From contig NZ_CP126257.1 in assembly GCF_003234175.2 (NCBI RefSeq), positions 3,224,001-3,288,000 on the forward strand: 64,000 nt of DNA, given 5' to 3'. Below, piece by piece: positions 36,387 through 43,720 of the stretch. Origin of the DNA: Curtobacterium sp. MCSS17_007. Lineage in GTDB: Bacteria > Actinomycetota > Actinomycetes > Actinomycetales > Microbacteriaceae. A program made the position numbers and the translations under genes. The notes under the pieces were generated by a model. The model was not told the DNA's origin. It did no database searches and worked only from the letters and a program-made list of their open reading frames with translations. The stretch's first letter is position 1, and the number at the start of each line of letters is the position of its first letter.

Positions 36387-37094
36387 TCAGCGACCGGGCC
36401 CGCGCTCGATCTCGATGTCACCCGCGACCGCCGAGAACCGGTACCGCTGCTCGGCACCGGGGTCGGTGCCGAGCTCGTTGTCGACGTCGCCGACGGTCGC
36501 CTCGGCGGTGATCTGGTAGTCGCCGTCCGGCAGGCGGACCTCCTGGTCACCGGAGGTCGTCTCGACCGAGATGCTCCGCGGTGCCGCGCTGAGTGCGAGG
36601 TCCACGTCGCCCGAGGTCGCCTCGACCGTCAGGGTGTCCGCCCGGCCGTCGAGCGTGACGTCACCGGCGGTGCTCGTCAGTGCGACGTCGCCCCAGCTGC
36701 CCGCGAGCAGCACGTCACCGGCGGTGGCGCTGACCTCGATCGGCAGGTCGTCCGGGGTGTCCTCGGGGACCCGCACGGTCAGGTGGGCACCCTGCCGGAC
36801 GCCGACGGACAGGTCGACGATGCTCCAGGCGGGCCCGGCGACCGTGAGGTCGAGCACGCCGTCGCGGACCGCGTGCCGCTCACGGAGCCGGGTGTCACCG
36901 GCGACGAAGACGATCTCCGGACGGTCGACGGCGGCCCGCTCGACACGGACGTCGGTCGCCCCGGTCTCGATCCGGATGCCGTCGACGGGCTCGTCGACGG
37001 CGCTCGTCCGTGAGTGGTCCTGGCGGTCGGCAGCGGCGACGGACTGCACGACGACGAGGGCGAGCAGCGCGACGAGCAGCACGGAGCCGACCAC
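36387..37094 (-). CDS. DUF4097-family exported beta-repeat protein, start uncertain
   Basis: At least 235 aa: one N-terminal helix (VVGSVLLVALLALVVVQSV), then repeated short beta units with GDVxL patterns (SATAGDVLLAGSWGDVALTSTAGDVTLDG), the DUF4097 fold. Without a frame change the first start codon is this GTG inside the helix with no ribosome site. Strong GC3 coding continues about 26 codons further upstream in the same frame, while a GTG with AAGGAACGAGG stands at 37174 in the neighbouring frame. A 1-nt indel is therefore likely. It follows the response regulator gene, a common operon layout. Confidence 0.7.
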   Translation of the reverse strand: MVGSVLLVALLALVVVQSVAAADRQDHSRTSAVDEPVDGIRIETGATDVRVERAAVDRPEIVFVAGDTRLRERHAVRDGVLDLTVAGPAWSIVDLSVGVRQGAHLTVRVPEDTPDDLPIEVSATAGDVLLAGSWGDVALTSTAGDVTLDGRADTLTVEATSGDVDLALSAAPRSISVETTSGDQEVRLPDGDYQITAEATVGDVDNELGTDPGAEQRYRFSAVAGDIEIERGPGR

Positions 37095-37231
37095 GAGCAG
37101 GACGGTCCGCAGGGTGCGGGGCGCCGGGGAGCGGGCGGGGGCGTGGTGCTGGGGGATGGGGCGGTCGTCGTCACGGGGACCTCGTTCCTTCGGGTGCTGG
37201 TGCGGGATGGGCGTGCGGGATGGGCGTGCGG

Positions 37232-37894
37232 TCAGCGGCCGCGACCGGCGGCTTCGGACAGGTAGCGGAGCACGGCGAGCACGCGGCGGTTGCCGGTACC
37301 CTCGGCGGGGACGCCGAGCTTCGTGAACACGGCGGACACGTGCTTCTCGACCGAGCTCTCGGTGATGTGCAGCTCGGCGCCGACCGCGCTGTTCGAGCGC
37401 CCCTCGGCCATGAGCTGCAGGACCTGGAGCTCCCGCGGGGTCAGGGTGTCGATGCCGTCCGTACGGCGCGAGCGGGCGAGGATCTGCGCGACCACCTCGG
37501 GGTCGAAGACCGTCCCGCCGGACCCGACCCGGGCGACGTCGCCGAGGAACTCGTCCACCTCGACCACGCGGTCCTTGAGCAGGTACCCGAGTCCGGCCGT
37601 GTCGCTCGTGATGAGGTCGGCGGCGTAGCGTTCCTCGACGTACTGGGAGAGCACGAGCACCGCGACCCCGGGGTGCTGCGCACGGATGAGGACGGCGGCC
37701 CGCACCCCCTCGTCGGTGAAGGTCGGGGGCATCCGGACGTCGACGATCACCAGGTCGGGGCGGTCCGCGGCGACGGCGGCGAGCAGGGCCGGAGCGGTGT
37801 CGACGGCCGCCGTCACCTCGTGTCCGGCGTCGGTCAGCAGGCGGACGAGTCCGGCACGGAGGAGGACGGCGTCCTCGGCGATCACGATGCGCAC
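37232..37894 (-). CDS. LuxR-type response regulator
   Basis: A 220-aa NarL/LuxR-family regulator. The receiver domain has the acidic pair EDA (7-9), phosphoacceptor Asp52 in IVDVRMPP and the switch Ser/Lys in VLSQYVEE and LLKDR. The C-terminal HTH is LTPRELQVLQLMAEGRSNSAVGAEL with the recognition helix SSVEKHVSAVFTKLG. Its GTG overlaps the kinase gene's 3' end by 13 nt. The DUF4097 gene downstream probably belongs to the same operon, suggesting envelope stress. Confidence 0.93.
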   Translation of the reverse strand: MRIVIAEDAVLLRAGLVRLLTDAGHEVTAAVDTAPALLAAVAADRPDLVIVDVRMPPTFTDEGVRAAVLIRAQHPGVAVLVLSQYVEERYAADLITSDTAGLGYLLKDRVVEVDEFLGDVARVGSGGTVFDPEVVAQILARSRRTDGIDTLTPRELQVLQLMAEGRSNSAVGAELHITESSVEKHVSAVFTKLGVPAEGTGNRRVLAVLRYLSEAAGRGR

Positions 37895-39096
37895 GGGACC
37901 TCCACGGTCACTCGGGTCGGGCCGCCGACGGGGCTCTCGATCAGCAGGGTGCCGCCCGCGGCGCGGACGCGGTCGCGCATCCCGCTCAGGCCGCCTCCGG
38001 GGTGCCCGTCGGTGCCGGCACCGCCGACCCCGTCGTCCCACACCACGGTCCGGATGCCGCCGGGCACCTGGTCGACGGTGACGGAGCACCGCGTCGCACC
38101 GGAGTGCTTCGCGACGTTCGTGAGCGCCTCGGCGACGGCGAAGTACAGGACGGCCTCGACCTCGGGCCGCGGGCGGGCGTCGAGTGCGACGTCGACGGTC
38201 GTCGGGACCGCGTTGCGCGCTGCGACGGCGGACAGTGCGGCGTCGAGACCTCGGTCGGTGAGGATCGCCGGGTGGATGCCCCGGGCGAGCTGTCGGAGCT
38301 CGGTGATCGAGTCCTTCGCGTCACGGTGCGCCTGGTCGAGGAGCTGCCGGGTCGCCGCGGGGTCGCTGTCGAACCGCGACCGCGCCATGCCGAGGGTCAT
38401 CGCGAGTGCCACGAGCCGGGGCTGCACGCCGTCGTGCAGGTCCCGCTCGATGCGGAGCCGTTCGGTCGTGGCGGCGTCGACCGCACCCTGCCGGGCGTCC
38501 GTGAGACGGTCGATGCGGTCCTGCAGCGCCGCGGTCCGGCTCGAACCGAGGAGCAGCGGCGCGAGCACCCGGTCGAGACTGCCGGCGCCCCACACGTACA
38601 GCACCGTCAGCACGAGGAGCACCGCGCCGGCGAGGACTCCGCCGACCGTGCCACCGGGGAGCCAGCGCAGCCCCGGCACCGAACCGGTCCGGGCCGTCGT
38701 CACGAGGAACGGTGCGAGCGTCACGATCCCGAGGAAGCCCCAGCCGAGCACGAGGGACACCAGGTGGTGCGCCAGTGCCCGCCAGGTCACCGGGTCGGCG
38801 AGGTCGACGAACGCCTGCACCACGGGGCGCCAGGGCCCGGTGACGCGGGTCGCCCGGCGGACCGGGCGGGGGATCTCGACGTCGTGGAGGGCCGCTGCGC
38901 GGCGGCGCTCGACCTCGGCGACCCACCGGGCGGTCAGGGTGGTGCCCACCAGGAGCAGCACCCCCACACCGGCCGCGGGGATGCTGCCGATCGAGGTGGC
39001 GAGGAGCGTGACGACGAGCACGAGCCAGACGAACCCGAGGAACGCGTCGAGGAGGAGGTCCACTGCGGAGCTCCAGAGGGCGGTCGCTTTCTGCAC
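37882..39096 (-). CDS. HisKA_3-type sensor histidine kinase
   Basis: A 404-aa membrane kinase partner of the following response regulator. Helices lie near 17-57 and 108-170, with the intervening loop typical of the putative-sensor (PF13796-like) domain. The phosphoacceptor is His221 in ERLRIERDLHDGVQ, and the HATPase has EALTNVAKHSGAT (N box), DDGVGG and GGGLSGMRDRV. The GTG is exactly 6 nt after TACTGT, a leaderless start. No extracellular domain is visible, so the cue is probably in the membrane. Confidence 0.92.
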   Translation of the reverse strand: MQKATALWSSAVDLLLDAFLGFVWLVLVVTLLATSIGSIPAAGVGVLLLVGTTLTARWVAEVERRRAAALHDVEIPRPVRRATRVTGPWRPVVQAFVDLADPVTWRALAHHLVSLVLGWGFLGIVTLAPFLVTTARTGSVPGLRWLPGGTVGGVLAGAVLLVLTVLYVWGAGSLDRVLAPLLLGSSRTAALQDRIDRLTDARQGAVDAATTERLRIERDLHDGVQPRLVALAMTLGMARSRFDSDPAATRQLLDQAHRDAKDSITELRQLARGIHPAILTDRGLDAALSAVAARNAVPTTVDVALDARPRPEVEAVLYFAVAEALTNVAKHSGATRCSVTVDQVPGGIRTVVWDDGVGGAGTDGHPGGGLSGMRDRVRAAGGTLLIESPVGGPTRVTVEVPCAS

Positions 39097-39180
39097 GGCT
39101 TCACAGTAGGGGCGGACGCGAGCAGCCCTCGACGGTGGTGGCCGCACGATCGGGTGGGGGTTTCCCCCACCCGCGCACGG

Positions 39181-39226
39181 ACGGACGGGAGGCTCGTGGC
39201 GGCCCCGCCCCGTGCCTCCCGTCCGT
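39181..39226. repeat. Dispersed palindrome, copy 7
   Basis: Outer arms ACGGACGGGAGGC pair exactly; the inner arms are imperfect around TGGCGGCCCCGCC. It lies 12 nt after the LamG gene's stop and just before the kinase gene's promoter. Confidence 0.85.
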
Positions 39227-39238
39227 CGTGCCGGTCCG

Positions 39239-40090
39239 TCAGCGACCGGCGGCGTGGTGGTTCGCGACCTGCGTCGCGGACAGTTCCGTCGAGTAGACGG
39301 CGGCGTACCGCATCGAGCCGGTGAACCAGTAGTTGGCCGGAGCACCGGGCCACCCGCTGATGGTGTCGTACCCGATGCGGAAGTAGCCCGTGGCGTTCTC
39401 CGGCGTCCTGAACGCGGTGTTCGAGGCGACGAGCGTGCCGTCGAGGTACAGGCGCATGCCGTTCGTCGGCGACATGGTCGACACGACGTGGTGCCACGCT
39501 CCGTCGGTGACGGCCTTCGGCGAGGTGATCACCTGGGTCGTGTTGTTGTACGTGCCGAAGACGAGCTGCCCCGAGGTGTTGAGGTAGATCTGGCGGTCGT
39601 GCTGCCCCGAGGTGGCGACCTGGTTGCTGCCGAAGCCGATGAGCAGCCCGCCGGCCACGGTCGTGCGGAACCAGACCTCCTCGCTGAAGGTCGTGGGGTT
39701 CGCGTACGAGCGTGGCGTCGAGACGAAGCTGTTCGAGCCGTTCAGCGTGTAGGCCGGACCGCCGTCGCGGGCGCAGGCTCCGGGGTTCGCGGTCGCGGTC
39801 ATGGTGCCCTGGTAGGTGCCGGCGTTGCCCTTGCCGGACGAGTCCGCCGCGGTGCGCGAGCCCGATGCCTCGTCGAGGTCGTACGCGAACAGGGCGCCCG
39901 CAGCGTCGGCGCGGGCGGCAGCGGCGCAGGTGAAGTACGGCGCGGTGGCCGCGGAGTTGGTCGGGTTCGTCACCGTCGCGCTGTAGGCGGACCGGGTGGG
40001 CGCGAACTGGTTGAGCAGGACCACCACGGCGAGCGCGACGACGAGCAGGACGGCGACGACCCGGCCGTCGCGGAGCGTGCGGGCGGTCAC
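39239..40090 (-). CDS. Exported LamG-like (concanavalin A-like) surface protein
   Basis: A 283-aa protein. A short N-terminal basic stretch and hydrophobic helix (VVAVLLVVALAVVVLLNQF) resemble a SipW-type signal. Residues about 65-280 form a jelly-roll LamG domain: YTLNGSNSFVSTPRSY, FSEEVWFRTT, WHHVVSTMSPTNGMRLYLDGTL and a closing MRYAAVYSTELSATQV. It may bind a surface carbohydrate. Its GTG overlaps the signal-peptidase stop as GTGA, so it is coupled to it and is a probable substrate. Confidence 0.82.
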   Translation of the reverse strand: MTARTLRDGRVVAVLLVVALAVVVLLNQFAPTRSAYSATVTNPTNSAATAPYFTCAAAARADAAGALFAYDLDEASGSRTAADSSGKGNAGTYQGTMTATANPGACARDGGPAYTLNGSNSFVSTPRSYANPTTFSEEVWFRTTVAGGLLIGFGSNQVATSGQHDRQIYLNTSGQLVFGTYNNTTQVITSPKAVTDGAWHHVVSTMSPTNGMRLYLDGTLVASNTAFRTPENATGYFRIGYDTISGWPGAPANYWFTGSMRYAAVYSTELSATQVANHHAAGR

Positions 40091-40968
40091 GAGGCACGCA
40101 CCGGTTCGACGCGGCCGACGGCCAGGCAGAGCACGAGGGGGACGAGGCAGACGGCGATGAGCGCGGCCCAGCCGACCGGGTCGAGGTCGATGTTCGACGT
40201 CAGCTGGTAGTGGCCGTTCTCCGTGAGCTCGTGGACGACGACCCGACCGACCTCGCCGTCGACCAGGTGCACGGTGGTGCCGCCGTGCGCGTCGACCCGG
40301 ACGGGGAAGATGCCGGACGAGACGATCGTCGCCTCGACGCCGTGCGGGCTCGAGGTGTTGGTGATCGTGGTCACGTTGACGAACGGCTTCAGGACGAACG
40401 CGGCGTACGCGGTGGTGAGGGCACCACCGGCGATGCGCAGGCAGGTACGGGTCACGCGGTCGGTGAAGGCGCTCGTGAGGGTCCAGATCAGCAGGGTGCC
40501 GCCGAGCAGGATCGGGGCGGCGCGGAACAGCCAGCCCAGGTGCGGGACCAGGAGTGCGGGGGTGCCGATGACCTCGTGCTGCGTCAGCGTCCACGGGTCG
40601 GTGGCGCCGTTGATGTCGCCGCGGGTGTGCAGACCCTCGGCGTCGATCGCGATGATGCGGTGCGTGTAGACGACGCCCGGGTTCGCGTCGGTCTCGAAGG
40701 AGACGATGTCGCCGACTCGGAGCGTGGCCACGTCGACCGGCAGGTCGAGCACGAGGGTCCCGACGGGGGCGGCCTCGCCCATCGAGGGGGTCTCGACGAC
40801 GAACCAGCGACCGCCGGCGGAGAGGAACAGGACCGCGGCGGCGAGCAGGACGGCTGCGATCGCGGCGACCGACCAGGCGAGGACGGTCTCGGAGCGGCTG
40901 ACCGCGCGACCGCGCAGGAACGGCCGGTCCAGCGTGCCGCTGAGCGGGATCGCTGTGGTCTGGCTCAT
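40087..40968 (-). CDS. sipW: SipW-type signal peptidase I
   Basis: A 293-aa membrane protease of the ER/archaeal S26B class. The catalytic Ser62 is in VVETPSMGEAAPVG and the general base is His103 in VVYTHRIIAID rather than the Lys of LepB; HTRGDING follows near 114-120. Four or five helices flank the active domain, and a long extracytoplasmic C-terminal loop precedes the last helix. It lies between two exported-protein genes of one cluster, the arrangement known from Bacillus tapA-sipW-tasA. Confidence 0.9.
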   Translation of the reverse strand: MSQTTAIPLSGTLDRPFLRGRAVSRSETVLAWSVAAIAAVLLAAAVLFLSAGGRWFVVETPSMGEAAPVGTLVLDLPVDVATLRVGDIVSFETDANPGVVYTHRIIAIDAEGLHTRGDINGATDPWTLTQHEVIGTPALLVPHLGWLFRAAPILLGGTLLIWTLTSAFTDRVTRTCLRIAGGALTTAYAAFVLKPFVNVTTITNTSSPHGVEATIVSSGIFPVRVDAHGGTTVHLVDGEVGRVVVHELTENGHYQLTSNIDLDPVGWAALIAVCLVPLVLCLAVGRVEPVRAS

Positions 40969-41249
40969 CTGCTGCTCCGGCGGGGTCGGCCGCCTCGGTG
41001 GGGCGGCGGGGGTGCTGGGCCGGTCGGGTCCGGCGGGGTGGTGCGGGGTGGTGCTGGTTCGTGCGTGGGAGGGGTGGCGGCGCTCGGTCGTGGGGGGACG
41101 ATCGAGCGCCGCCGCCCGGTGGACGTCGCCCGGCCGGAAGGGGGGAAGCCGGTCGGGAGGCGCGTCGTGGGGGACGTCGCCCGGCCGGAAGGGGGGAGGC
41201 CGGTCGGGAGACGTCGGTTCGGGGGACTCGAGGTGATGGAGGTGGACAC
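40965..41249 (-). CDS. Possible Pro/Arg-rich 94-aa protein between the TasA-like and SipW genes
   Basis: The frame starts with ATG and its TGA overlaps the signal-peptidase ATG as ATGA. It holds two copies of a 17-residue unit around RLPTGFPPSGRATS, because the DNA has a 51-nt tandem repeat. Codon third positions are less GC-biased than in the neighbours and the protein has no fold I know. It may be a coupling leader or a chance frame in a purine-skewed spacer. Confidence 0.3.
   Translation of the reverse strand: MSTSITSSPPNRRLPTGLPPSGRATSPTTRLPTGFPPSGRATSTGRRRSIVPPRPSAATPPTHEPAPPRTTPPDPTGPAPPPPHRGGRPRRSSR
41121..41222. repeat. 51-nt tandem repeat (two copies) in the TasA-SipW spacer
   Basis: The unit begins GGACGTCGCCCGGCCGGAAG and recurs after exactly 51 nt with a few changes. 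It fills the 326-nt gap between the TasA-like gene and the signal-peptidase gene, which otherwise shows only G-rich plus-strand sequence. The multiple-of-three period leaves open that it is translated. Confidence 0.8.
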
Positions 41250-41294
41250 CGGCGGGACGGGGTCAGCACGTCCCGCCGGAGCAGTGGCCGCGGA

Positions 41295-41960
41295 TCAGGC
41301 GGTGAAGGTCCAGGTCATCGGGACCGAGGCCGCGAGGCCCTGGTACGTGTTGCCGGCGGACGGGTCGAGGGTCACCGCGAAGTTGAACGGGACGGTCGCA
41401 CCGGCGGCGGGCGCCTGGGGCATGGTGAAGGCCGAGGCCGCTGCGCCCTTGAAGCTGGCGAGCGTGCCGCTGAAGACGGTGGTCGACCCCGAGGTGATGA
41501 CGAGGTTCATCTTCGCGCACAGGTCGGTGGCGGTGCCGTTCTGGGTGCCGTTCGCCGACTGCGTGCAGGTCGCGCCCGGGGTGAGCGTGAAGGTCGCGGC
41601 GTTGGCCGTGCCGGTGTTCTTGATCGAGATCGCGGTGTTCACGGTGTTGCCCGGCGTCATCGTCGTGCTGCCACCGAACTTGTTGATCGTCGAGCAGGTC
41701 GCCGAGTTCGTCGAGACCGAGCCGCCGTCGGTGCTCAGACAGGTGACGGTCGCGCCGGCGTTCTGCTCCTGCATGACCAGGGTGCCGGTCGCGGCGGTGT
41801 TGTTCGAGTTGGTGATGCTCGCCGCGAACCCGGAGAGGGTGCCGGTGAGGGACAGCGACAGCAGGACGGCGGCGAAGATGCCGGCGAGGAGTGCCACGGG
41901 GGCGAAACGGATCCGCGTCAGCGCGGAGGTGCGGAGCTTGGTGGACACGGTGTACCTCAT
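41295..41960 (-). CDS. TasA/CalY-like exported protein with SipW-type signal peptide
   Basis: A 221-aa protein. The N-terminus is basic and hydrophobic (RFAPVALLAGIFAAVLLSLSLTGTLSGFAAS), the SipW-dependent signal type. The mature part is small and Ser/Thr/Ala/Asn-rich with NNTAATGTLVMQ, NTAISIKNTGTANAATFTLT and several cysteines (TCLST, ATCST, ATCTQ, DLCAK) that could form disulfides. This beta-sandwich pattern resembles TasA/camelysin fibre subunits. The ATG was used; a GTG four codons on has a better ribosome site (GAGGT). Confidence 0.75.
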   Translation of the reverse strand: MRYTVSTKLRTSALTRIRFAPVALLAGIFAAVLLSLSLTGTLSGFAASITNSNNTAATGTLVMQEQNAGATVTCLSTDGGSVSTNSATCSTINKFGGSTTMTPGNTVNTAISIKNTGTANAATFTLTPGATCTQSANGTQNGTATDLCAKMNLVITSGSTTVFSGTLASFKGAAASAFTMPQAPAAGATVPFNFAVTLDPSAGNTYQGLAASVPMTWTFTA

Positions 41961-42000
41961 CGTTCGGTGGTGGTTCGGACTCGGGTGGAAGATCGGGAGC

Positions 42001-42123
42001 AAGTGGCTCGGGCTCACTTGCTTCAATGATCAAGATAGTCAGCGGTTCACCAATTTGACCACTCGTATACTTACCCCAGAGCGGGGGACGGCCCGTGTCC
42101 CCCTTTCGACGGAAGCAGGTCCC
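42001..42123. promoter_or_regulatory. AT-rich divergent promoter region between TasA-like and MarR genes
   Basis: This is the least GC-rich stretch of the left 54 kb. A -10 TATACT (42066-42071) points to the MarR gene. TTGCTTC (42019-42025) followed by AATGATCAAG repeats the half-site of the two palindromes upstream of the quinone oxidoreductase gene, so the MarR protein may bind here too. Confidence 0.5.
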
Positions 42124-42573
42124 GTGGCCCCCACCACCGACGACGCCGACCTCATGGCGGCGTTCGCTGCGGTCGTCCGCGCGAACACGAGCCTGGTCGG
42201 GCAGCTGAGCGCCCGCGCCGGCATCCACGAGAACGCCCTCCGCGCGCTCGTGCTCGTGAGCGACACCGGGTACTCGACGCCGACCGAGGTCGCCGGGTAC
42301 CTCGGACTGACCTCCGGCGCGGTGACGAACATGATCGACCGCATGACGAGCGCCGGCCTGCTCGAGCGCGCGCCGAACCCCTCGGACCGACGGGGCTCCC
42401 TGCTGCGCCTGCTCCCGCCGGGGGAGGCCGTGGTCGAGGACTACCGCGCGCGCTACGGCGCGATGCTGCGTGCCGTCGACAGCGCGCACGGCGGCGAGCT
42501 CCACCAGGTGCTCAACGCCCTGGCGACGGGCCTGTACGAGCAGGCGGCCGACACGGTCGGCGAGCGCGAGTAG
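42124..42573 (+). CDS. MarR-family transcriptional regulator
   Basis: A 149-aa winged-helix repressor: ENALRALVLVSDTGYSTPTEVAGYLGLTSGAVTNMIDRM gives helices 3-4, and NPSDRRGSLLRLLPPGEAVVED gives the wing with the conserved DRR. GGAAGCAGG lies upstream of the GTG. It is divergent from the TasA-SipW cluster and directly precedes the quinone oxidoreductase gene whose promoter carries two palindromes, so it could control both sides. A palindrome copy follows its stop. Confidence 0.9.
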   Translation: MAPTTDDADLMAAFAAVVRANTSLVGQLSARAGIHENALRALVLVSDTGYSTPTEVAGYLGLTSGAVTNMIDRMTSAGLLERAPNPSDRRGSLLRLLPPGEAVVEDYRARYGAMLRAVDSAHGGELHQVLNALATGLYEQAADTVGERE

Positions 42574-42596
42574 GAGGCCGAGCCCGGACCGACGGG

Positions 42597-42640
42597 CGGA
42601 CGGGAGGCGCGTGGCGGGTCCGCCACGCGCCTCCCGTCCG
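42597..42640. repeat. Dispersed palindrome, copy 8
   Basis: Perfect 21-nt arms around GT with the GCGTGGCGG inner variant, 23 nt after the MarR stop. It insulates the MarR gene from the oxidoreductase promoter that begins 16 nt later. Confidence 0.9.
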
Positions 42641-42656
42641 TTTCTGCGTCCGCCTG

Positions 42657-42676
42657 TTGCTTCGAATCCGAAGCAA
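42657..42676. promoter_or_regulatory. Operator 1: palindrome TTGCTTCG-AATC-CGAAGCAA
   Basis: Perfect 8-nt arms just upstream of the -10 box TAGCGT (42680-42685), so it covers the -35 region of the oxidoreductase promoter. A bound protein would block RNA polymerase. Confidence 0.7.
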
Positions 42677-42695
42677 GTGTAGCGTGATCGTCAGA

Positions 42696-42713
42696 TGCTT
42701 CGAACTCGAAGCA
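42696..42713. promoter_or_regulatory. Operator 2: palindrome TGCTTCGA-AC-TCGAAGCA
   Basis: Perfect 8-nt arms sharing GCTTCGA with operator 1, located about 10 nt past the -10 box, over the start of the transcript. Paired sites flanking a promoter are typical of tight repression. Confidence 0.7.
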
Positions 42714-42732
42714 CAAGACGAAGGGGCACACC

Positions 42733-43662
42733 ATGAAGGCAGTACGGTTCCATAAGGTCGGCGGACCCGAGGTCCTGCGCATCGAGGACGTCGAGCGTCC
42801 CGAGCCGGGCGCCGGGCAGGTGCGGGTGCGAGTCGCCGCCTCCGCGTACAACGCGGCGGACGGGGGGATGCGCGGCGGGTTCCTCCCGATCCCCGTGGTC
42901 CTGCCGCACGTCCCCGGGTACGACGTCTCCGGCACGGTCGACGCGATCGGTGCGGGCGTCCCGGACCTCGCCGTGGGTGACGCGGTGGTCGGGTTCCTGC
43001 CCATGGAGCGGGACGGTGGGGCGGCGGAGTACGTCGTCGCACCGGCCGGGGCCCTGGTCGCCGCACCCACGAGCCTCCCGCTCACCGACGCTGCCGCACT
43101 GCCGTCGGTCGCCCTCACCGCCTGGCAGGCCCTCGTCGACGACGGCCACCTGACCGCCGGGCAGCGGCTGCTGGTCAACGGCGCCGGTGGCGTCGTCGGG
43201 AAGTACGCGGTGCAGCTCGCGAAGCGCCTCGGCGTGCACGTCGTCGCCACCGCCAGCCCGCGCAGCGCCGGGGCGGTGCGGGCGGCGGGGGCCGACCAGG
43301 TCGTCGACCACACCACCACCGACCTGCACGCAGCGGTCGACGAGCAGGTCGACGTGCTGCTCAACCTCGCGCCGATCGAGCCCGAGGTGTTCGCGCGACT
43401 CGTCTCGCTCGTGCGCGACGGCGGCGCGGTCGTGAGCACCACGGCGTTCATGGCGACGCCCGGCGACGACGACCGCGGCGTCCGCGCGGCCACCGTGTTC
43501 GTCCGGCCCGATCGACAGCGCTTGGCCGAGCTCGTCTCGCTGGTCGACGCGGGGGAGCTCCACGTCGAGGTCGCCCGGCGGATCACCCTCGACGAGCTGC
43601 CCGCGCTGCACGCCGAGGCCGAGGCCGGGCGGATCGCCGGGAAGGTCGTCGTGACGGTCTGA
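42733..43662 (+). CDS. NADP-dependent quinone oxidoreductase (MDR, zeta-crystallin-like)
   Basis: A 309-aa zinc-free medium-chain reductase. VPGYDVSGTVDAIGAGV is the GroES-like part, and LVNGAGGVVGKYAVQLAKRLG is the AxGGVG nucleotide loop in the Rossmann part. No structural-zinc cysteines are present. It reduces quinones or enones with NADPH. The promoter is bracketed by two palindromes, so it is likely induced by an electrophile that releases a repressor such as the MarR protein encoded just upstream. GAAGGGG precedes the ATG. Confidence 0.9.
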   Translation: MKAVRFHKVGGPEVLRIEDVERPEPGAGQVRVRVAASAYNAADGGMRGGFLPIPVVLPHVPGYDVSGTVDAIGAGVPDLAVGDAVVGFLPMERDGGAAEYVVAPAGALVAAPTSLPLTDAAALPSVALTAWQALVDDGHLTAGQRLLVNGAGGVVGKYAVQLAKRLGVHVVATASPRSAGAVRAAGADQVVDHTTTDLHAAVDEQVDVLLNLAPIEPEVFARLVSLVRDGGAVVSTTAFMATPGDDDRGVRAATVFVRPDRQRLAELVSLVDAGELHVEVARRITLDELPALHAEAEAGRIAGKVVVTV

Positions 43663-43720
43663 GCGCCGGACCGCCGCCGACGTGGCCGACTACGGTTGGG
43701 TGGGAGTGATCGGGGGGGTC

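Noticed and set aside
41121..41222. LPTG in the translated 51-nt repeats as a sortase signal
   Set aside because: LPxTG needs a residue between Pro and Thr, and no hydrophobic helix or charged tail follows.
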